From Schizochytrium sp. CCTCC M209059 (Eukaryota > Sar > Bigyra > Thraustochytrida > Thraustochytriidae), in NCBI GenBank assembly GCA_000818945.1, contig KN805405.1, forward strand, positions 150,926-214,925: a stretch of 64,000 bases of DNA, given 5' to 3'. Positions 48,657-58,296 of this stretch are shown piece after piece. Both the position numbers and the translations under genes were made by a program. Position 1 is the first letter of the stretch. Every line of letters begins with the position of its first letter. The notes below the pieces were generated by a model that saw only the letters and a list, made by a program, of their open reading frames with translations, did no database searches and was not told where the DNA came from.

Positions 48657-51326
48657 CTACACGTCGTGGTCTCGGCGCAAGACCACGACGACGGAGAAGA
48701 CTATGACGAGCGCTAGTGGGACGAGCGGAGGGACGGCTCGCGAGGAGGCGGCGAAGGGAATCAGGAACGAGCAGTCGAGACCCTCGAAACGACGCCAATC
48801 CCGGGATCGGTTGTAAGGGTTCGGCCACATCATGCAATTGCAGACGCCCGTAGAGTGGTCGCACTCGCCGTTCGGGTAGCTGCAATTGTTGAGGCACTCC
48901 ATCTTGGCGCAGCTCGGACCCGTAAAACCTGGATCGCACATGCAGCGACTTACGGGATACTCGTAGGAACACCAGCCGTTGCCGCTGCAATTGTTGGGGC
49001 AGTCCTTCATAGAACAGTCGAGACCGACAAAGGGCGGCGCGCAAAGACAGTGGCCATAGCCATCGCAAATACCCTCGGAGTTGCCTGGACGCTCCAACGA
49101 GCAACTAAGCTTGCCCACATTGGCAACATACTGGTCATTGTCCGTGTGCGTGTACGGCGCATGACAGCAATGCTTGCAAACTTGCTCCTGCGTAATTTCA
49201 TCATAATAGCAAAAGTCACCAGGACATGAAGTATTCGAACAGTCGATACCATAGTAGCCCGAATCACACGTACAGAATCCATAGCTACATGATCCGTGAT
49301 CCGAGCAGTTGCCAATGCACTGATGAAGTCGGTACTCCCAAAAGTCTGCCATAGCCAGAACCGGGTGCGTAAACTCTACTTGCTCGAGCTGTTCCTCTTC
49401 AAAGGTGTGCCCTCCGTAGAGAAAGAGCGTTTGATATGTCGGAGAATACGTCATTGCATGGTTTGCGCGCTGCGATGGCCGCTCATACTGAAGCTCCCAG
49501 GGAAGATCCTCTCTATCGTCGTCACGATCCCGACATCCGTCCCATCCGGGTGCCTGGCGACGGGTCACATTGACAAAGAGATCCTCCGAGGCGCGCCCAT
49601 AAAGGCCGTCGACAAGACGCCCTCGCGTCGGCGAGGCTGGCACCGTCTCATTGGCCGTGCAGTTGACTGGATATCGCGGATGCACGAATTTTGTCTTTTG
49701 CAGCCATCGGTATGAAGTTGTGTTGAGGTACCAGACTTCGTCAAAGAAATGATTCGATCTGTAGCCACCAGCAAGAAAAATGAGCTCTTCGGTCAGTATG
49801 AAAGAGTGCTCAGTGCGAGGCGCAGGCCAAGGCCTTGTGTCTGTGCTTGAAGGCTTTTCTACACTTGTCCACAATCCACTGCTGAGATCGTACTTCCAAA
49901 GGTCATTCAGAAAGAATTCATAGTTCGGAAAAGGTCGATATGCCGTCGTTGCGCTTTCGTCAGCAATGGTACCGGCTCCCGTTCCTCGGGATGTCGTCGT
50001 GGGAAAGGGAAAGTACGTCTTGTACCCTCCAAACATGTACAGATTGTTGTTTTGGTACACCAGGCCGTGACCGCTCCGTGCCGACGGCCAAGTTTCGTAG
50101 CAAGTCCTTTCCTCGCGTTGCTCCCAGGTAAAACCTGGCTTGAGAAGGCCACTGTCATAGAGAGCTCGATAATAGCATTGTTTGACAGGAAATATCTCCT
50201 GCCACTGCACCGTGCATGCTGCCAAGGTCGTGAGCCGCGTTTCCAGCGTGTCAGACGCCATGGAAGCGGCATCGACTTTGCAAGCTGAAAGGTCGAGCTC
50301 CCACAAATCATTCAGGTAGCCCCCCTCCGGGAGCTCCTGAAAGGAAGACCAAACATTGTCACGCGAATTATCATCGCTAAAACCGTGCCAAAGGCGATGA
50401 CCGCCAAAAAGAAAGATTCGCGCATCGTCAACGAGCGTGGAGCTCGACTTCCAACGCTTACCCGGCGTCGAGAGAGGTTCCAGCTCAACCCAGCGGGCCC
50501 CTGCCGTGTCGCTAGAGTAGTCCTCACCATCTTGAGGGAAAAGAAACATCCAAGCATCATCGCAGTAGTCTTCGCAAAAATGCGAAAACCCTCCAAAGAC
50601 AATCATGTATTGATCGTTCACAACATGCGCTTGGTGCGCGTATCGCTCGTGCGGGTGTGTGCAGTGGTCCACACCATCAATGATGAGACAGCCGCCACGC
50701 GCGGCGCCGGGGTCCACGACTGTCCAGCTCTCTGCGATGCAGCCGTCATCAGCATACCTTTCGCAGTCAAGATCGTACCACCAAACGTCGTTGAAAAATG
50801 GGCTGGTAGGCACGTAATTGTCGGCGTCATGAATCTCAGTCATGTTCTCGCCATCGAACTTACACTCGGGTCGCGCTGCCGCTGCCTCGGGGTCACTTTC
50901 AATAAGTGGGACGCACTCTTCAATAAAGACGTCCCCCCCGATGAGCTCGACGGACTCTTGCGTGCCTTTGCTCACCGGCTTTTCATCGTAGGTGGCGAAT
51001 TCTAGCTTGCCCTCGACCTCTTGAAGCTCAAAGGTTTTTGGCGTGTGAAGGCGGTTCTCGTTGTTGCCCTTGCCTCCAAAGAGGACAACCTTGTTCCCGA
51101 ACATGAGTAGGGAGTGCCCGCGCCGCGCCGATGGGTGCGTTTTGTCGTCCGTGCCATCCTGCGAAGTCCACAGGTTCCACGCCCGCGACTCGTGCACGTC
51201 CGCGAGAGCTGTTGCCAAGAGAAGGACCAGAGCCGCTGTCTTGGTCGCAACACCGCTGCCGCCTCCGGAACAGAGTCGTCGTCGTCGTTTCCTCGGCCTC
51301 ACCGCCATCATCCTCGAAGCGAGCAT
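48657..51326 (-). CDS. Attractin-like kelch and EGF membrane protein
   Basis: 889 residues from the ATG at 51324-51326; the frame runs on to a GTG at 51428. A basic N-terminus precedes a signal peptide (KTAALVLLLATALA). Six kelch motifs form a probable propeller (ARRGHSLLMFGNKVVLFGGKG, RYAHQAHVVNDQYMIVFGGF, KRWKSSSTLVDDARIFLFGGH, ARSGHGLVYQNNNLYMFGGYK, PRTEHSFILTEELIFLAGGY, QRANHAMTYSPTYQTLFLYGGH). At about 667-842 are four EGF/tenascin-like modules (NCSDHGSCSYGFCTCDSGYYG, GICDGYGHCLCAPPFVGLDC, NCSGNGWCSYEYPVSRCMC, NCSYPNGECDHSTGVCNC). One membrane helix (LVPLALVIVFSVVVVL) precedes a short basic cytosolic tail. This is the layout of attractin/MEGF8-type type I surface proteins used in adhesion or signalling. 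The ligand is unknown. Confidence 0.9.
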   Translation of the reverse strand: MLASRMMAVRPRKRRRRLCSGGGSGVATKTAALVLLLATALADVHESRAWNLWTSQDGTDDKTHPSARRGHSLLMFGNKVVLFGGKGNNENRLHTPKTFELQEVEGKLEFATYDEKPVSKGTQESVELIGGDVFIEECVPLIESDPEAAAARPECKFDGENMTEIHDADNYVPTSPFFNDVWWYDLDCERYADDGCIAESWTVVDPGAARGGCLIIDGVDHCTHPHERYAHQAHVVNDQYMIVFGGFSHFCEDYCDDAWMFLFPQDGEDYSSDTAGARWVELEPLSTPGKRWKSSSTLVDDARIFLFGGHRLWHGFSDDNSRDNVWSSFQELPEGGYLNDLWELDLSACKVDAASMASDTLETRLTTLAACTVQWQEIFPVKQCYYRALYDSGLLKPGFTWEQREERTCYETWPSARSGHGLVYQNNNLYMFGGYKTYFPFPTTTSRGTGAGTIADESATTAYRPFPNYEFFLNDLWKYDLSSGLWTSVEKPSSTDTRPWPAPRTEHSFILTEELIFLAGGYRSNHFFDEVWYLNTTSYRWLQKTKFVHPRYPVNCTANETVPASPTRGRLVDGLYGRASEDLFVNVTRRQAPGWDGCRDRDDDREDLPWELQYERPSQRANHAMTYSPTYQTLFLYGGHTFEEEQLEQVEFTHPVLAMADFWEYRLHQCIGNCSDHGSCSYGFCTCDSGYYGIDCSNTSCPGDFCYYDEITQEQVCKHCCHAPYTHTDNDQYVANVGKLSCSLERPGNSEGICDGYGHCLCAPPFVGLDCSMKDCPNNCSGNGWCSYEYPVSRCMCDPGFTGPSCAKMECLNNCSYPNGECDHSTGVCNCMMWPNPYNRSRDWRRFEGLDCSFLIPFAASSRAVPPLVPLALVIVFSVVVVLRRDHDV

Positions 51327-51851
51327 TTCGCCGCGTACGCACACGGAGACAATGTCGCTCGGGTCTCTCCGTGCACGGAGCCCGTTCTCGGTTTCGTCTC
51401 GTAAGCGCGGTCCGCGGTCTTCGTTCACGATTTATTCACGCTCGCGAGCCCCCAAAGAATGAAAAAGAGGTTCATCTTCGCCAAGTTGCAAAATAGGCCC
51501 AACGGCTGCGCCGTGTCGCACACCTTTTCTAATCTTTCTGAGAACGTTGCGCTCGTCGTCAGGTCACTTGACTCTTCGCGTTGAGAACCTTGCTTCGTTC
51601 GGCCTATAGCTTGCTATCTCTGCAATTCACGACCCCCTTGCTGTCGCGCTCTTGACAGACCTCGCCAGGAGCGATGCACTGATTGACCGCGTTCGGCAGC
51701 GACCAGAAGTTCGTCTCGGCTCGCTCGAGCGCGGGCAAAGGCAAGGCAAGGCAAGGCATGACCAAGGCAAGGCAAAACAAAACAAAACAAGGAAGGCAAG
51801 GCAAGGCAAGGCGAGATGCATAACCATAACCAGAACTAGGCCTAGAAGGCG
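51327..51851. other. Divergent promoter region, kelch / 276-aa gene
   Basis: 525 bp with an AAGGC pentanucleotide tract (51734-51813) and a TAGGCCTA palindrome (51837-51844) ending seven bases before the ATG of the 276-aa gene. No gene is seen. Confidence 0.6.
51734..51813. repeat. AAGGC pentanucleotide repeat
   Basis: Interrupted GGCAA/AAGGC units, with an AAAAC variant, directly upstream of the 276-aa gene. Same unit as 45856-45922. Confidence 0.88.
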
Positions 51852-52682
51852 ATGAGCGCCGCGGCGAGGAGCGCCGTCGTGGCGCTGGGCGTGCCCGAGG
51901 CGGCCGCGCGGGCCGTGGCGGCCGCAGAAGCTGCGTCCTTAAGCGCACGTGCAATCGAGCCCACGCCCGAGTCCGTGGAGAAAGCCGTCATGGATCTTGT
52001 CGCCATGATGGAGAAGGCTCCCACGAGGCTGGACGCGGCGGGAGAGGGGCTTACACTCGATGCCGAGCAGCAGCAGGATAGCGACAATGAGGATGGCGAA
52101 GACGACCCGAGTGTGGAGCGCGAAAGAGTCAAGCAAGATTTGATCGCTTTGCGGCGTCATTTGCCCGTGGGCGCACTCAAGCGACGAATTGGAATCTTTA
52201 TGGCGACAGCCCATCTTGTCGATTTAGCGGCATGTGCGCGCCTCGAAAATGCCTTTCGAAGTTACTTTGCAATCGATCTCGGCGCTGATTGTCGCTACGT
52301 TATTGGCGGACTTCGCGCAGCGGGTTTGTGCCGGACAATTTGCGCCCTTGACACGAGCACAAACTATGCGCAAGACGATGGTAATGATAACGAAAACCAA
52401 GACCGTGAGCGCTTTGCCGAAGAAGAAGATGATGGCGGCGATGACAACAATGACGATCACGACGAAATTGGTAGTCTCTATCTTGGATCGGAGAGCGAAG
52501 ATGCTCCATGTTCTCGGGCAAAGACATTGCTGGAGATGGCAAGTTCACGATGTGTACTCTTTGAGCTTGCACGGGCCAACGTTTGGTTGTTGTCTGGCAT
52601 CCGCCGCGACTGCGAACTTTGCAGATGCGAGGAAAGTTGCGGCGCTCTTCTCGATGCACTGAAAGGAGTGAGGTGCGGGTGA
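51852..52682 (+). CDS. Hypothetical protein, 276 aa
   Basis: Not recognised. An Ala-rich helical N-terminus (VALGVPEAAARAVAAAEAASL) leads into a mixed region with LRRHLPVGALKRRIGIFMATAHLVDLAACARLENAF and a Cys-bearing segment (RAAGLCRTICALDTS). A run of Asp/Asn/Glu (about 180-205) separates it from a C-terminal part with five Cys (RRDCELCRCEESCGAL). No signal peptide or membrane helix. The Cys cluster could bind metal. Base composition fits its neighbours and the frame is clean, so I think it is real. Confidence 0.65.
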   Translation: MSAAARSAVVALGVPEAAARAVAAAEAASLSARAIEPTPESVEKAVMDLVAMMEKAPTRLDAAGEGLTLDAEQQQDSDNEDGEDDPSVERERVKQDLIALRRHLPVGALKRRIGIFMATAHLVDLAACARLENAFRSYFAIDLGADCRYVIGGLRAAGLCRTICALDTSTNYAQDDGNDNENQDRERFAEEEDDGGDDNNDDHDEIGSLYLGSESEDAPCSRAKTLLEMASSRCVLFELARANVWLLSGIRRDCELCRCEESCGALLDALKGVRCG

Positions 52683-53307
52683 TCGTAACATAGTCTTTTT
52701 TAAAAAATTATTGGAATGGAAAATAGGTTGCAGTGCTCAGAGTTATGGCAGATACAGTACGTCTTCTTTTTCATCATCTCATCATCTTCTTCATTTGCGA
52801 ATTTTGCGTTGCGAGGCGGACAGCGCACGCCCAAAGCAAAGCTCTCTTCATTTACTCTTTTTCTTATCCCTTTCTTTTGTCTGTTTTCTTTCTTCGGGAA
52901 TTGACCCTTTGGCCATGGCCAGATCACACTCACTCGCGGGGTACTCTTGCGAAAGAGACACGTGAATGTGCAACGCCCTTCGGAAGTCGCCGCTTTCAAT
53001 ATAATTGTAAAAACCCAAGTGCAGTTTCTTCCCGTCCCCCAGACTTTCGTAGCCCCCACCTCGGTCACTTGATTGCTCTGCTTTATCGCAAACTTGCTTG
53101 CTTGTTTGCATGCGCTCGCAAGCACGTGCATTATGCAATGCAAGCGCACACGGAATATTGTCCTTGTGTGTGTCGTGCGTTCGACGGAAAAAAAGAAAGG
53201 AAGAAAACGCATGTTCAGCCAGCCCTCTGCATATCAGTCAGTCATGTTCTCATCACCGTCATCGTCGTTGTCGGCGGCGGCGGCACGCTCAGGCCGCGAC
53301 GCAGTGA
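52683..53307. other. Convergent 3' intergenic region
   Basis: 625 bp, AT-rich. It has TTTTTTAAAAAA (52697-52708) and a small inverted repeat TGCATT-ATGC-AATGCA (53127-53142). ORFs are short on both strands with no recognisable features. Confidence 0.5.
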
Positions 53308-54795
53308 TCACGTGAGCTCAATCTCGAGGTTGCGTTCGTCTTTGACATCCCCAGCTTCCTTAGCCTCCGTCGTCTCGGCCTCATCCATGGTCACGCTGCC
53401 TTCCTCGGCGGCTTTCGCGGGCGTGGTGTCCTGCTTTGCAACAGAGGAAGACGACGATGAGGATGCTGATGAAGGGGAAGATGCTGCCGGGGCTGCCGAT
53501 GCTGTCGCCGCAGGACCAACGACTTTATCGCCCAAGAGAATGATCATCATAGAAAGGTTGTCGCTAGAGAGACGTGAACAGCTGGCCTCCTTGACAATGG
53601 CAGCGAAACAGAGATCGATCCGCTCAGGAAATGACTTGGCGTCCTTGCCCGCATTCTGGACACCCTCCAAGATCTGAAAGCGCTTCAAGTGAGCCACAAC
53701 GTCGGCCGACGAGAGCGCGTCCCAAATGCCATCACTGGCGAGTATGATACAACGGTGCTTGGGCTCCCGACGAATGCAAGTAACATCTGGCTCGTTACTG
53801 ATGGCACAGTGTCGGCGCGGGGCCGTCACAGGTTTGTATGAAACGTCGCCAATGGTACGCGATACGGCGAGATCGCCATTGACGCGCATGTCGGAAATAA
53901 AACCGCCGGCTAATTGCACGCGGATCTCCTCCGCGGGCACGGTCGGCTTGTGGTCGAGCGTGACAAACTCGAGCGAGTAGTCAGCATTTACGAGAACCCC
54001 TCGTGAGTCCCCCACATTTGCAAAAGTGATCAGTTCTGGCTCCACTAGAGCGGCCGACAGTGTCGAGCCATTATCATCAGCGTACGAGGGTAGAACGCGC
54101 CGGATGTGCATGTCAATTTCGGAAATAGCGCGGTCCAGTCTCTCCTTGTAAATTGTCTCCTTATCCACAAGTGCTTTGCAAGAGCTTGCGCGATCCCCAA
54201 GGAGGCCTGGGCTTCCCGCGCTGCCGTTGCTCTTGGCGCTCGATGTGGAGTTGGTCGCATTTGGTGCACCGCCGGCGCCGGCGCTGGCGCTCGAGACAGA
54301 GTCTACGACCTGGACCCCGGAGTTGGCTGCGGTCACAGCGCGACTGCTGCTGCTGTTCTTGGGCGCCCCTGATGAAGACACGCTCGTGGGCGTCGAGGCG
54401 CTTGGGCCGGTCATGTGTTTGTTGACGACGCGCGCGAGGCTTGCGGCGGCGCACTCTGCAACGAGATGGCCCTCGCCCTCGAGACCGTGGCCATCGAGGA
54501 CGGCAAAGAGCCCGGCCCTGCCGTCACCAATGGTCGAGTTCACCACGCGGTCCTCCATGTAGGGCCTGAACCCCTGCGACTCAAACGAGGCCGTGGCCGT
54601 GACCTCGTACTCGGCAGCCTTTTCCTGGTTCACGGTTTTCTTCAGTTCGGGTGGGCCCTGCATGCGCCGCTGCAGCTGCGCGTGCCACAGGGTCATGCGC
54701 ATGCAGCAGTGCGCCTGGAACTCGCGGATCTCCTCCACGAGCGGCGGCGGGTCCGGGTTCGGATCATTTGCCGCGTACAGCGACGAGACAGGCAT
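53308..54795 (-). CDS. PP2C-family protein phosphatase
   Basis: 495 residues. A Mg/Mn-dependent Ser/Thr phosphatase with motifs in order: GFRPYMEDRVV (about 76-86), LFAVLDGHG (about 95-103, metal-binding Asp), a Ser/Ala/Asn-rich insert (about 130-205), NGSTLSAALV (a GTTA-type strand), TFANVGDSRGVL, LAVSRTIGDVSYK, CIILASDGIWDALSSADVV (Asp ligand) and SSDNLSMMII (final Asp-Asn). The residues after DGHG read LEGEG rather than the usual GG-x-x. The Asp metal ligands appear intact, so activity is likely. The C-terminal 70 residues are Ser/Ala/Glu-rich. No membrane or targeting signal is evident. Target unknown. The start is the ATG at 54793-54795. Confidence 0.94.
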   Translation of the reverse strand: MPVSSLYAANDPNPDPPPLVEEIREFQAHCCMRMTLWHAQLQRRMQGPPELKKTVNQEKAAEYEVTATASFESQGFRPYMEDRVVNSTIGDGRAGLFAVLDGHGLEGEGHLVAECAAASLARVVNKHMTGPSASTPTSVSSSGAPKNSSSSRAVTAANSGVQVVDSVSSASAGAGGAPNATNSTSSAKSNGSAGSPGLLGDRASSCKALVDKETIYKERLDRAISEIDMHIRRVLPSYADDNGSTLSAALVEPELITFANVGDSRGVLVNADYSLEFVTLDHKPTVPAEEIRVQLAGGFISDMRVNGDLAVSRTIGDVSYKPVTAPRRHCAISNEPDVTCIRREPKHRCIILASDGIWDALSSADVVAHLKRFQILEGVQNAGKDAKSFPERIDLCFAAIVKEASCSRLSSDNLSMMIILLGDKVVGPAATASAAPAASSPSSASSSSSSSVAKQDTTPAKAAEEGSVTMDEAETTEAKEAGDVKDERNLEIELT

Positions 54796-55623
54796 GGCGT
54801 CTGCGAGCGCCCCTGCCTGCCTGCTGCCTGCTGCCTGCCTACCTGCCTGCCTACCTTAGTCCACCGCGGAGCGCGCCACTGCCGCAGAGAGCTCTGCGCG
54901 CGAAGCCGTCCGCGCCGCCTTGCACGCACGCGTATGTATGTACGCGGCGCCGCTGCGCGCCTTTATCCGAATCTCGCGCGCCGTTCCGCGCCCGCTCGCC
55001 CGGCCGCGCGGGGGGGGCGCGTGCGGGAGGATGGGAGGGCGCCGCCGGAGGGGGCGCCGCGCCGCGCCGCGCCGCGCGCCCGGTCCGAGGGAGGGGCGGT
55101 CGGAAGGCCCTGCCTGCTGCTGCTCGCTCGCCGGCGAGGCAGGTTGATTGATTGACGCTTTGCGGCGCGCAAGGAAGGGCCTTGCGCGCCGCCGCAAGTG
55201 CGCTATCGGCCGCTGCAAGTGCGTTATCCGCGAATACCGCCCTTCGCCGCGGCGGTATAACCCACTACCGCGCTCCTTTACCCGCCGTCTCCTTCTCCTT
55301 CTTCTTCTTTTTTCTCCTTTGTCCTGCCTGGCCGTGGCCGCCCCAGCCAAACTGCGCCCAAGACTGCGCCCGAGGCCGCCCCGCGCGGACCCGCTCTCGG
55401 AAAACCTGCACGCAAACGTCGCACGGGGGTTCCCTATCTCCCCGCCGGGCTTCCGCGCGCCCTGAGCCCAGGCCGGGTCCGGGTTCGGCAGCCACGGCGC
55501 GACCTGTAGCGCCGATAAAGGTGACGATGATGTTGATGACGATGATGTTGATGACGATGGCGATGCCCGGAGCCGCCAGCCGCTCCGCGTGGCACCCCGA
55601 CCTGCTCGAATTCTGACGCAGAA

Positions 55624-55628
55624 GCTGC

Positions 55629-55666
<38 letters not shown>

Positions 55667-55676
55667 CAGCAGCAGC
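55624..55676. repeat. CTG/CAG trinucleotide tract
   Basis: About 15 CTG triplets with one GTT interruption, closing with CAGCAGCAG, so the end can fold back on the tract. Confidence 0.9.
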
Positions 55677-55875
55677 TCTTCGTCGCCCGGGTCTGCGCGG
55701 GATCTGCAGTGCAGCTGCCAGCCGCCGCTTGCACAAAGCTGCGCGGTTGTCGTGTCGCAGTCGCACACCCAGGCAATAATACACTCACAGTCACTGCCCG
55801 GCGTCCTTCAATGCAATTCAACCCGATATAAACACAGCGGCGAGAGAGAGAGGCCTCGTTCACTTCGTCATCGTC

Positions 55876-55943
55876 TTCACTTCACCTCACCTCACCTCAC
55901 CTCACCTCACCTCACTTCACTTCACTTCACTTCACTTCACTTC
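55876..55943. repeat. TCACC-to-TCACT pentanucleotide repeat
   Basis: About seven TCACC units shade into about seven TCACT units, a change of one base part-way along the tract. Confidence 0.93.
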
Positions 55944-56128
55944 ATTTGCAGCTGCGCTAGATCGAGCAGACAAAGCACGATGCGCACAGCCACGCCGAGA
56001 AGGACCCCCAGGACGGCGCGGAGAAGCAGCACACGGCGCACGGCAGCAGCAGCAGTGCAGACAGCAGAGCAGCCGGAAGCTCGGGTCGCGTCACAGGAGC
56101 AGCAGCAGCGGAGAGCGAGAGCGAGAGA

Positions 56129-56161
56129 GAGCAGAGCAGAGCAGAGCAGAGCAGAGCAAGC
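56129..56161. repeat. GAGCA pentanucleotide repeat
   Basis: About six units, about 400 bp upstream of the SLC10 gene. The same unit is at 30022-30045. Confidence 0.9.
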
Positions 56162-56224
56162 GGAGCTTGCTTGGCCAGGCCTTGGAGATAAGCCTCACGC
56201 ACGGGCTCGAGAGGAGCGTGACGG

Positions 56225-56296
56225 GATGCGATGCGATGCGATGCGATGCGATGCGATGCGGCGCGGTGCGACGCAGTGCGGTGCGGTGCGGTGCGA
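56225..56296. repeat. GATGC then GTGCG pentanucleotide repeat
   Basis: Seven GATGC units (56225-56260) pass into GTGCG-like units. GATGC pentamers also occur at 40442-40460. Confidence 0.93.
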
Positions 56297-56557
56297 GGTG
56301 GTGGGGCGTGAAGTGGTGTGGAGTGATAATAAAAGGCGACGTGACCGCTTGCGATGCGCCACACGCCTCGTGCACAGCACAGCATTGCATAGCTTCACGC
56401 TGCTGCACAGCATCACAATGTCAGCGGACAAGAACTTCTCTGAAAGCGAACGAGCCAGCGAACGAGCCAGCGAGCAAAGCCCAAGACAGACCCCAATCCA
56501 GCGATTGATCGGACGACTCAGCGAGCTCGAGCTGTTGCGGCGTGATCGGGATTCACG

Positions 56558-58042
56558 ATGAAAGGGTCCTTCTGGCGCGGAACTCTGGTCGTCGCAGCAG
56601 TGACGACGGTCGCAACGTGCCGCGCCGACGAGACAAGGGCGTGCTCGCTCAGCGTGTGCAGCACAGCGGAGCCAGACGAGCCCACCGTGGAACTCTCCTG
56701 CGCGGCGGTGCACAGCAACATTGTCTCCGTGGCCACCTCAAGCGGTCTCAACACGACCTGCTATGACGCCTCCGACGCAGAAGGGACATATGGAGCATTC
56801 GAAGGCAACGTAGAGGCGTGCGCCTCAGCGCGAGCAGCCGTAAGCCAGGCCTGCAAGGGCGAAAAGTCGTGCAGCGTCGACCTCTCCGACGCTCTGGCGG
56901 CCTGCGGAGGCGACGCCGTCCACGTTACCGTCCGATGCGACGAGGTCCTCGACGTCTTTGCCATCATGGGCTGGCTTCTCGTGATCAGCGTCGCCGTCGC
57001 CATGGGCGCAATGGTACGCGTAGAGGATATTCGCAAGGTCTTTGACGAAAACAAACGCGGTGTGCTCGTCGGCTTGGCGTCTCAGTACGTCTTCATGCCA
57101 CTGCTTGCCTTTGTTTACACCAAAATCTTTGGCTTTAGCGACCTCGTTGCAATCGGCGCCGTCGTTATCGGGTCTTCACCCGGAGGAACCTCCTCGAATC
57201 TCTTTGCATACCTCTCGCGGGGCAACGTTCCTCTGTCCATTGTCATGTCTGCCTTGTCTACGGCGGTGGCCTTTGTCATGATGCCCTTTAACATTTACCT
57301 CTACGGAAATCTCGGTCTTGGCCTCAACGAGGGCGTGCGCGGCATCCCATTTGCACGTATTCTATTTACAATGGTCGTCGTCATTGCAAGCACCGTGCTT
57401 GGAATGGTCATCCTGCGCTTCTCCGCGCGAGCGGCAAAGTGGGCCACGCGCATCGGTGCGCTCCTCGGCGTGGCCTTTGTGGCAGGAGCTTTTGCGATAG
57501 CTGTGCGAGAAAATGGTGAGCTACTTGACCCGTCTCGCTTTCCCAAATTGTGGATCGCCGCGGCGCTTTTCCAGCCACTTGGAACCCTTTTTGGCGGCCT
57601 TTTTGCTGGCTATGCTGGTCTGCGACACAAGGACCAACGAACAGTGGGCATCGAGACGGGCGTGCAGAACTTTAGCATTGCATACGCGCTGCTCAGCAAT
57701 GTGCTGCAGGGTTGCGATCGATCCGAGGCGCTCAGTTTTCCGCTCTTGGCTGGCGCGTGGTTCTTCATCGATTGTATCATTATCACAATCGTGTTGCGAT
57801 GCTGCCACGCTCCGTGCGACGGCAGAGAGCACCTCGAGACTGAGACTGACAGCCAAGTCGAGATTCGCGACTTGAGTAAAGCGAACAAATCCGGCAAAGT
57901 GCAGCATGGATCTCTCTCTGACGATGAAGGTGAGTCTTTGTCGCTAAGCAGTAGTGACGCGTCGGCGGGCGGTGCTGCCAGTGAGGAAGAGACCCCTCGC
58001 TTGCGCGTTTCTTCTCCGTCGGATATCATGACGGCAGTTTGA
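56558..58042 (+). CDS. SLC10/BASS-type transporter with SUEL lectin domain
   Basis: 494 residues. A signal peptide (about 1-22) is followed at about 25-128 by a Cys-rich module with the pattern of a SUEL galactose/rhamnose-binding lectin domain: VELSCAA...IVSVATSSG, then ACKGEKSCSVDLSDALAACGG and VHVTVRC. The rest (about 135-430) is a bile-acid:sodium symporter family membrane domain of about nine or ten helices, with VIGSSPGGTSSNLFAYLSRGNVPLSIVMSALS and GIETGVQNFSIAYALLSNV, the conserved ion/substrate-site segments. A Ser/Glu-rich cytosolic tail ends it. Probably a plasma-membrane sodium-coupled organic-anion transporter with an outward lectin domain; the substrate is unknown. The start is the ATG at 56558-56560. 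Convergent with clathrin heavy chain. Confidence 0.9.
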   Translation: MKGSFWRGTLVVAAVTTVATCRADETRACSLSVCSTAEPDEPTVELSCAAVHSNIVSVATSSGLNTTCYDASDAEGTYGAFEGNVEACASARAAVSQACKGEKSCSVDLSDALAACGGDAVHVTVRCDEVLDVFAIMGWLLVISVAVAMGAMVRVEDIRKVFDENKRGVLVGLASQYVFMPLLAFVYTKIFGFSDLVAIGAVVIGSSPGGTSSNLFAYLSRGNVPLSIVMSALSTAVAFVMMPFNIYLYGNLGLGLNEGVRGIPFARILFTMVVVIASTVLGMVILRFSARAAKWATRIGALLGVAFVAGAFAIAVRENGELLDPSRFPKLWIAAALFQPLGTLFGGLFAGYAGLRHKDQRTVGIETGVQNFSIAYALLSNVLQGCDRSEALSFPLLAGAWFFIDCIIITIVLRCCHAPCDGREHLETETDSQVEIRDLSKANKSGKVQHGSLSDDEGESLSLSSSDASAGGAASEEETPRLRVSSPSDIMTAV

Positions 58043-58149
58043 TGATGTGAGTAATTGATGAATTTGATCGTGTTGTATCTTGCTACGCTGCGCACCCAAG
58101 AAGATTGCCTGTCGCTAGGTGAAATTTGGACTTGTCGTCGACTTCGTCA

Positions 58150-58163
58150 CATGGACGTCCATG
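58150..58163. repeat. Perfect 14-bp palindrome
   Basis: CATGGACGTCCATG equals its reverse complement. Confidence 0.93.
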
Positions 58164-58296
58164 ACATCACCTCTGCGCTTCTTGATGCATAGTCAAATTT
58201 GGAAGATGTCTTTGGTGTTATCTTTTATTTTTATTTCATAAATTGATGAAGCGGTTCGTGTTGCGCTGCGCACACAGTATAGCTTGCTTGTCTGCA

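Larger units (their letters stand above)
54796..56557. other. Divergent promoter region, PP2C / SLC10 genes
   Basis: 1.76 kb, GC-rich, no accepted gene. It holds CTGC and GCC tracts, a CTG trinucleotide tract (55624-55676), a TCACC/TCACT pentamer tract (55876-55943), GAGCA (56129-56161) and GATGC/GTGCG (56225-56296) tracts. Long ORFs at 54856-55863 and 55752-56561 are translations of these repeats. Confidence 0.5.

Noticed and set aside
54856..55863. 335-codon minus-strand ORF upstream of PP2C
   Set aside because: Composed of Arg/Ala/Ser and poly-Ser/Gln runs from trinucleotide repeats; no protein features.
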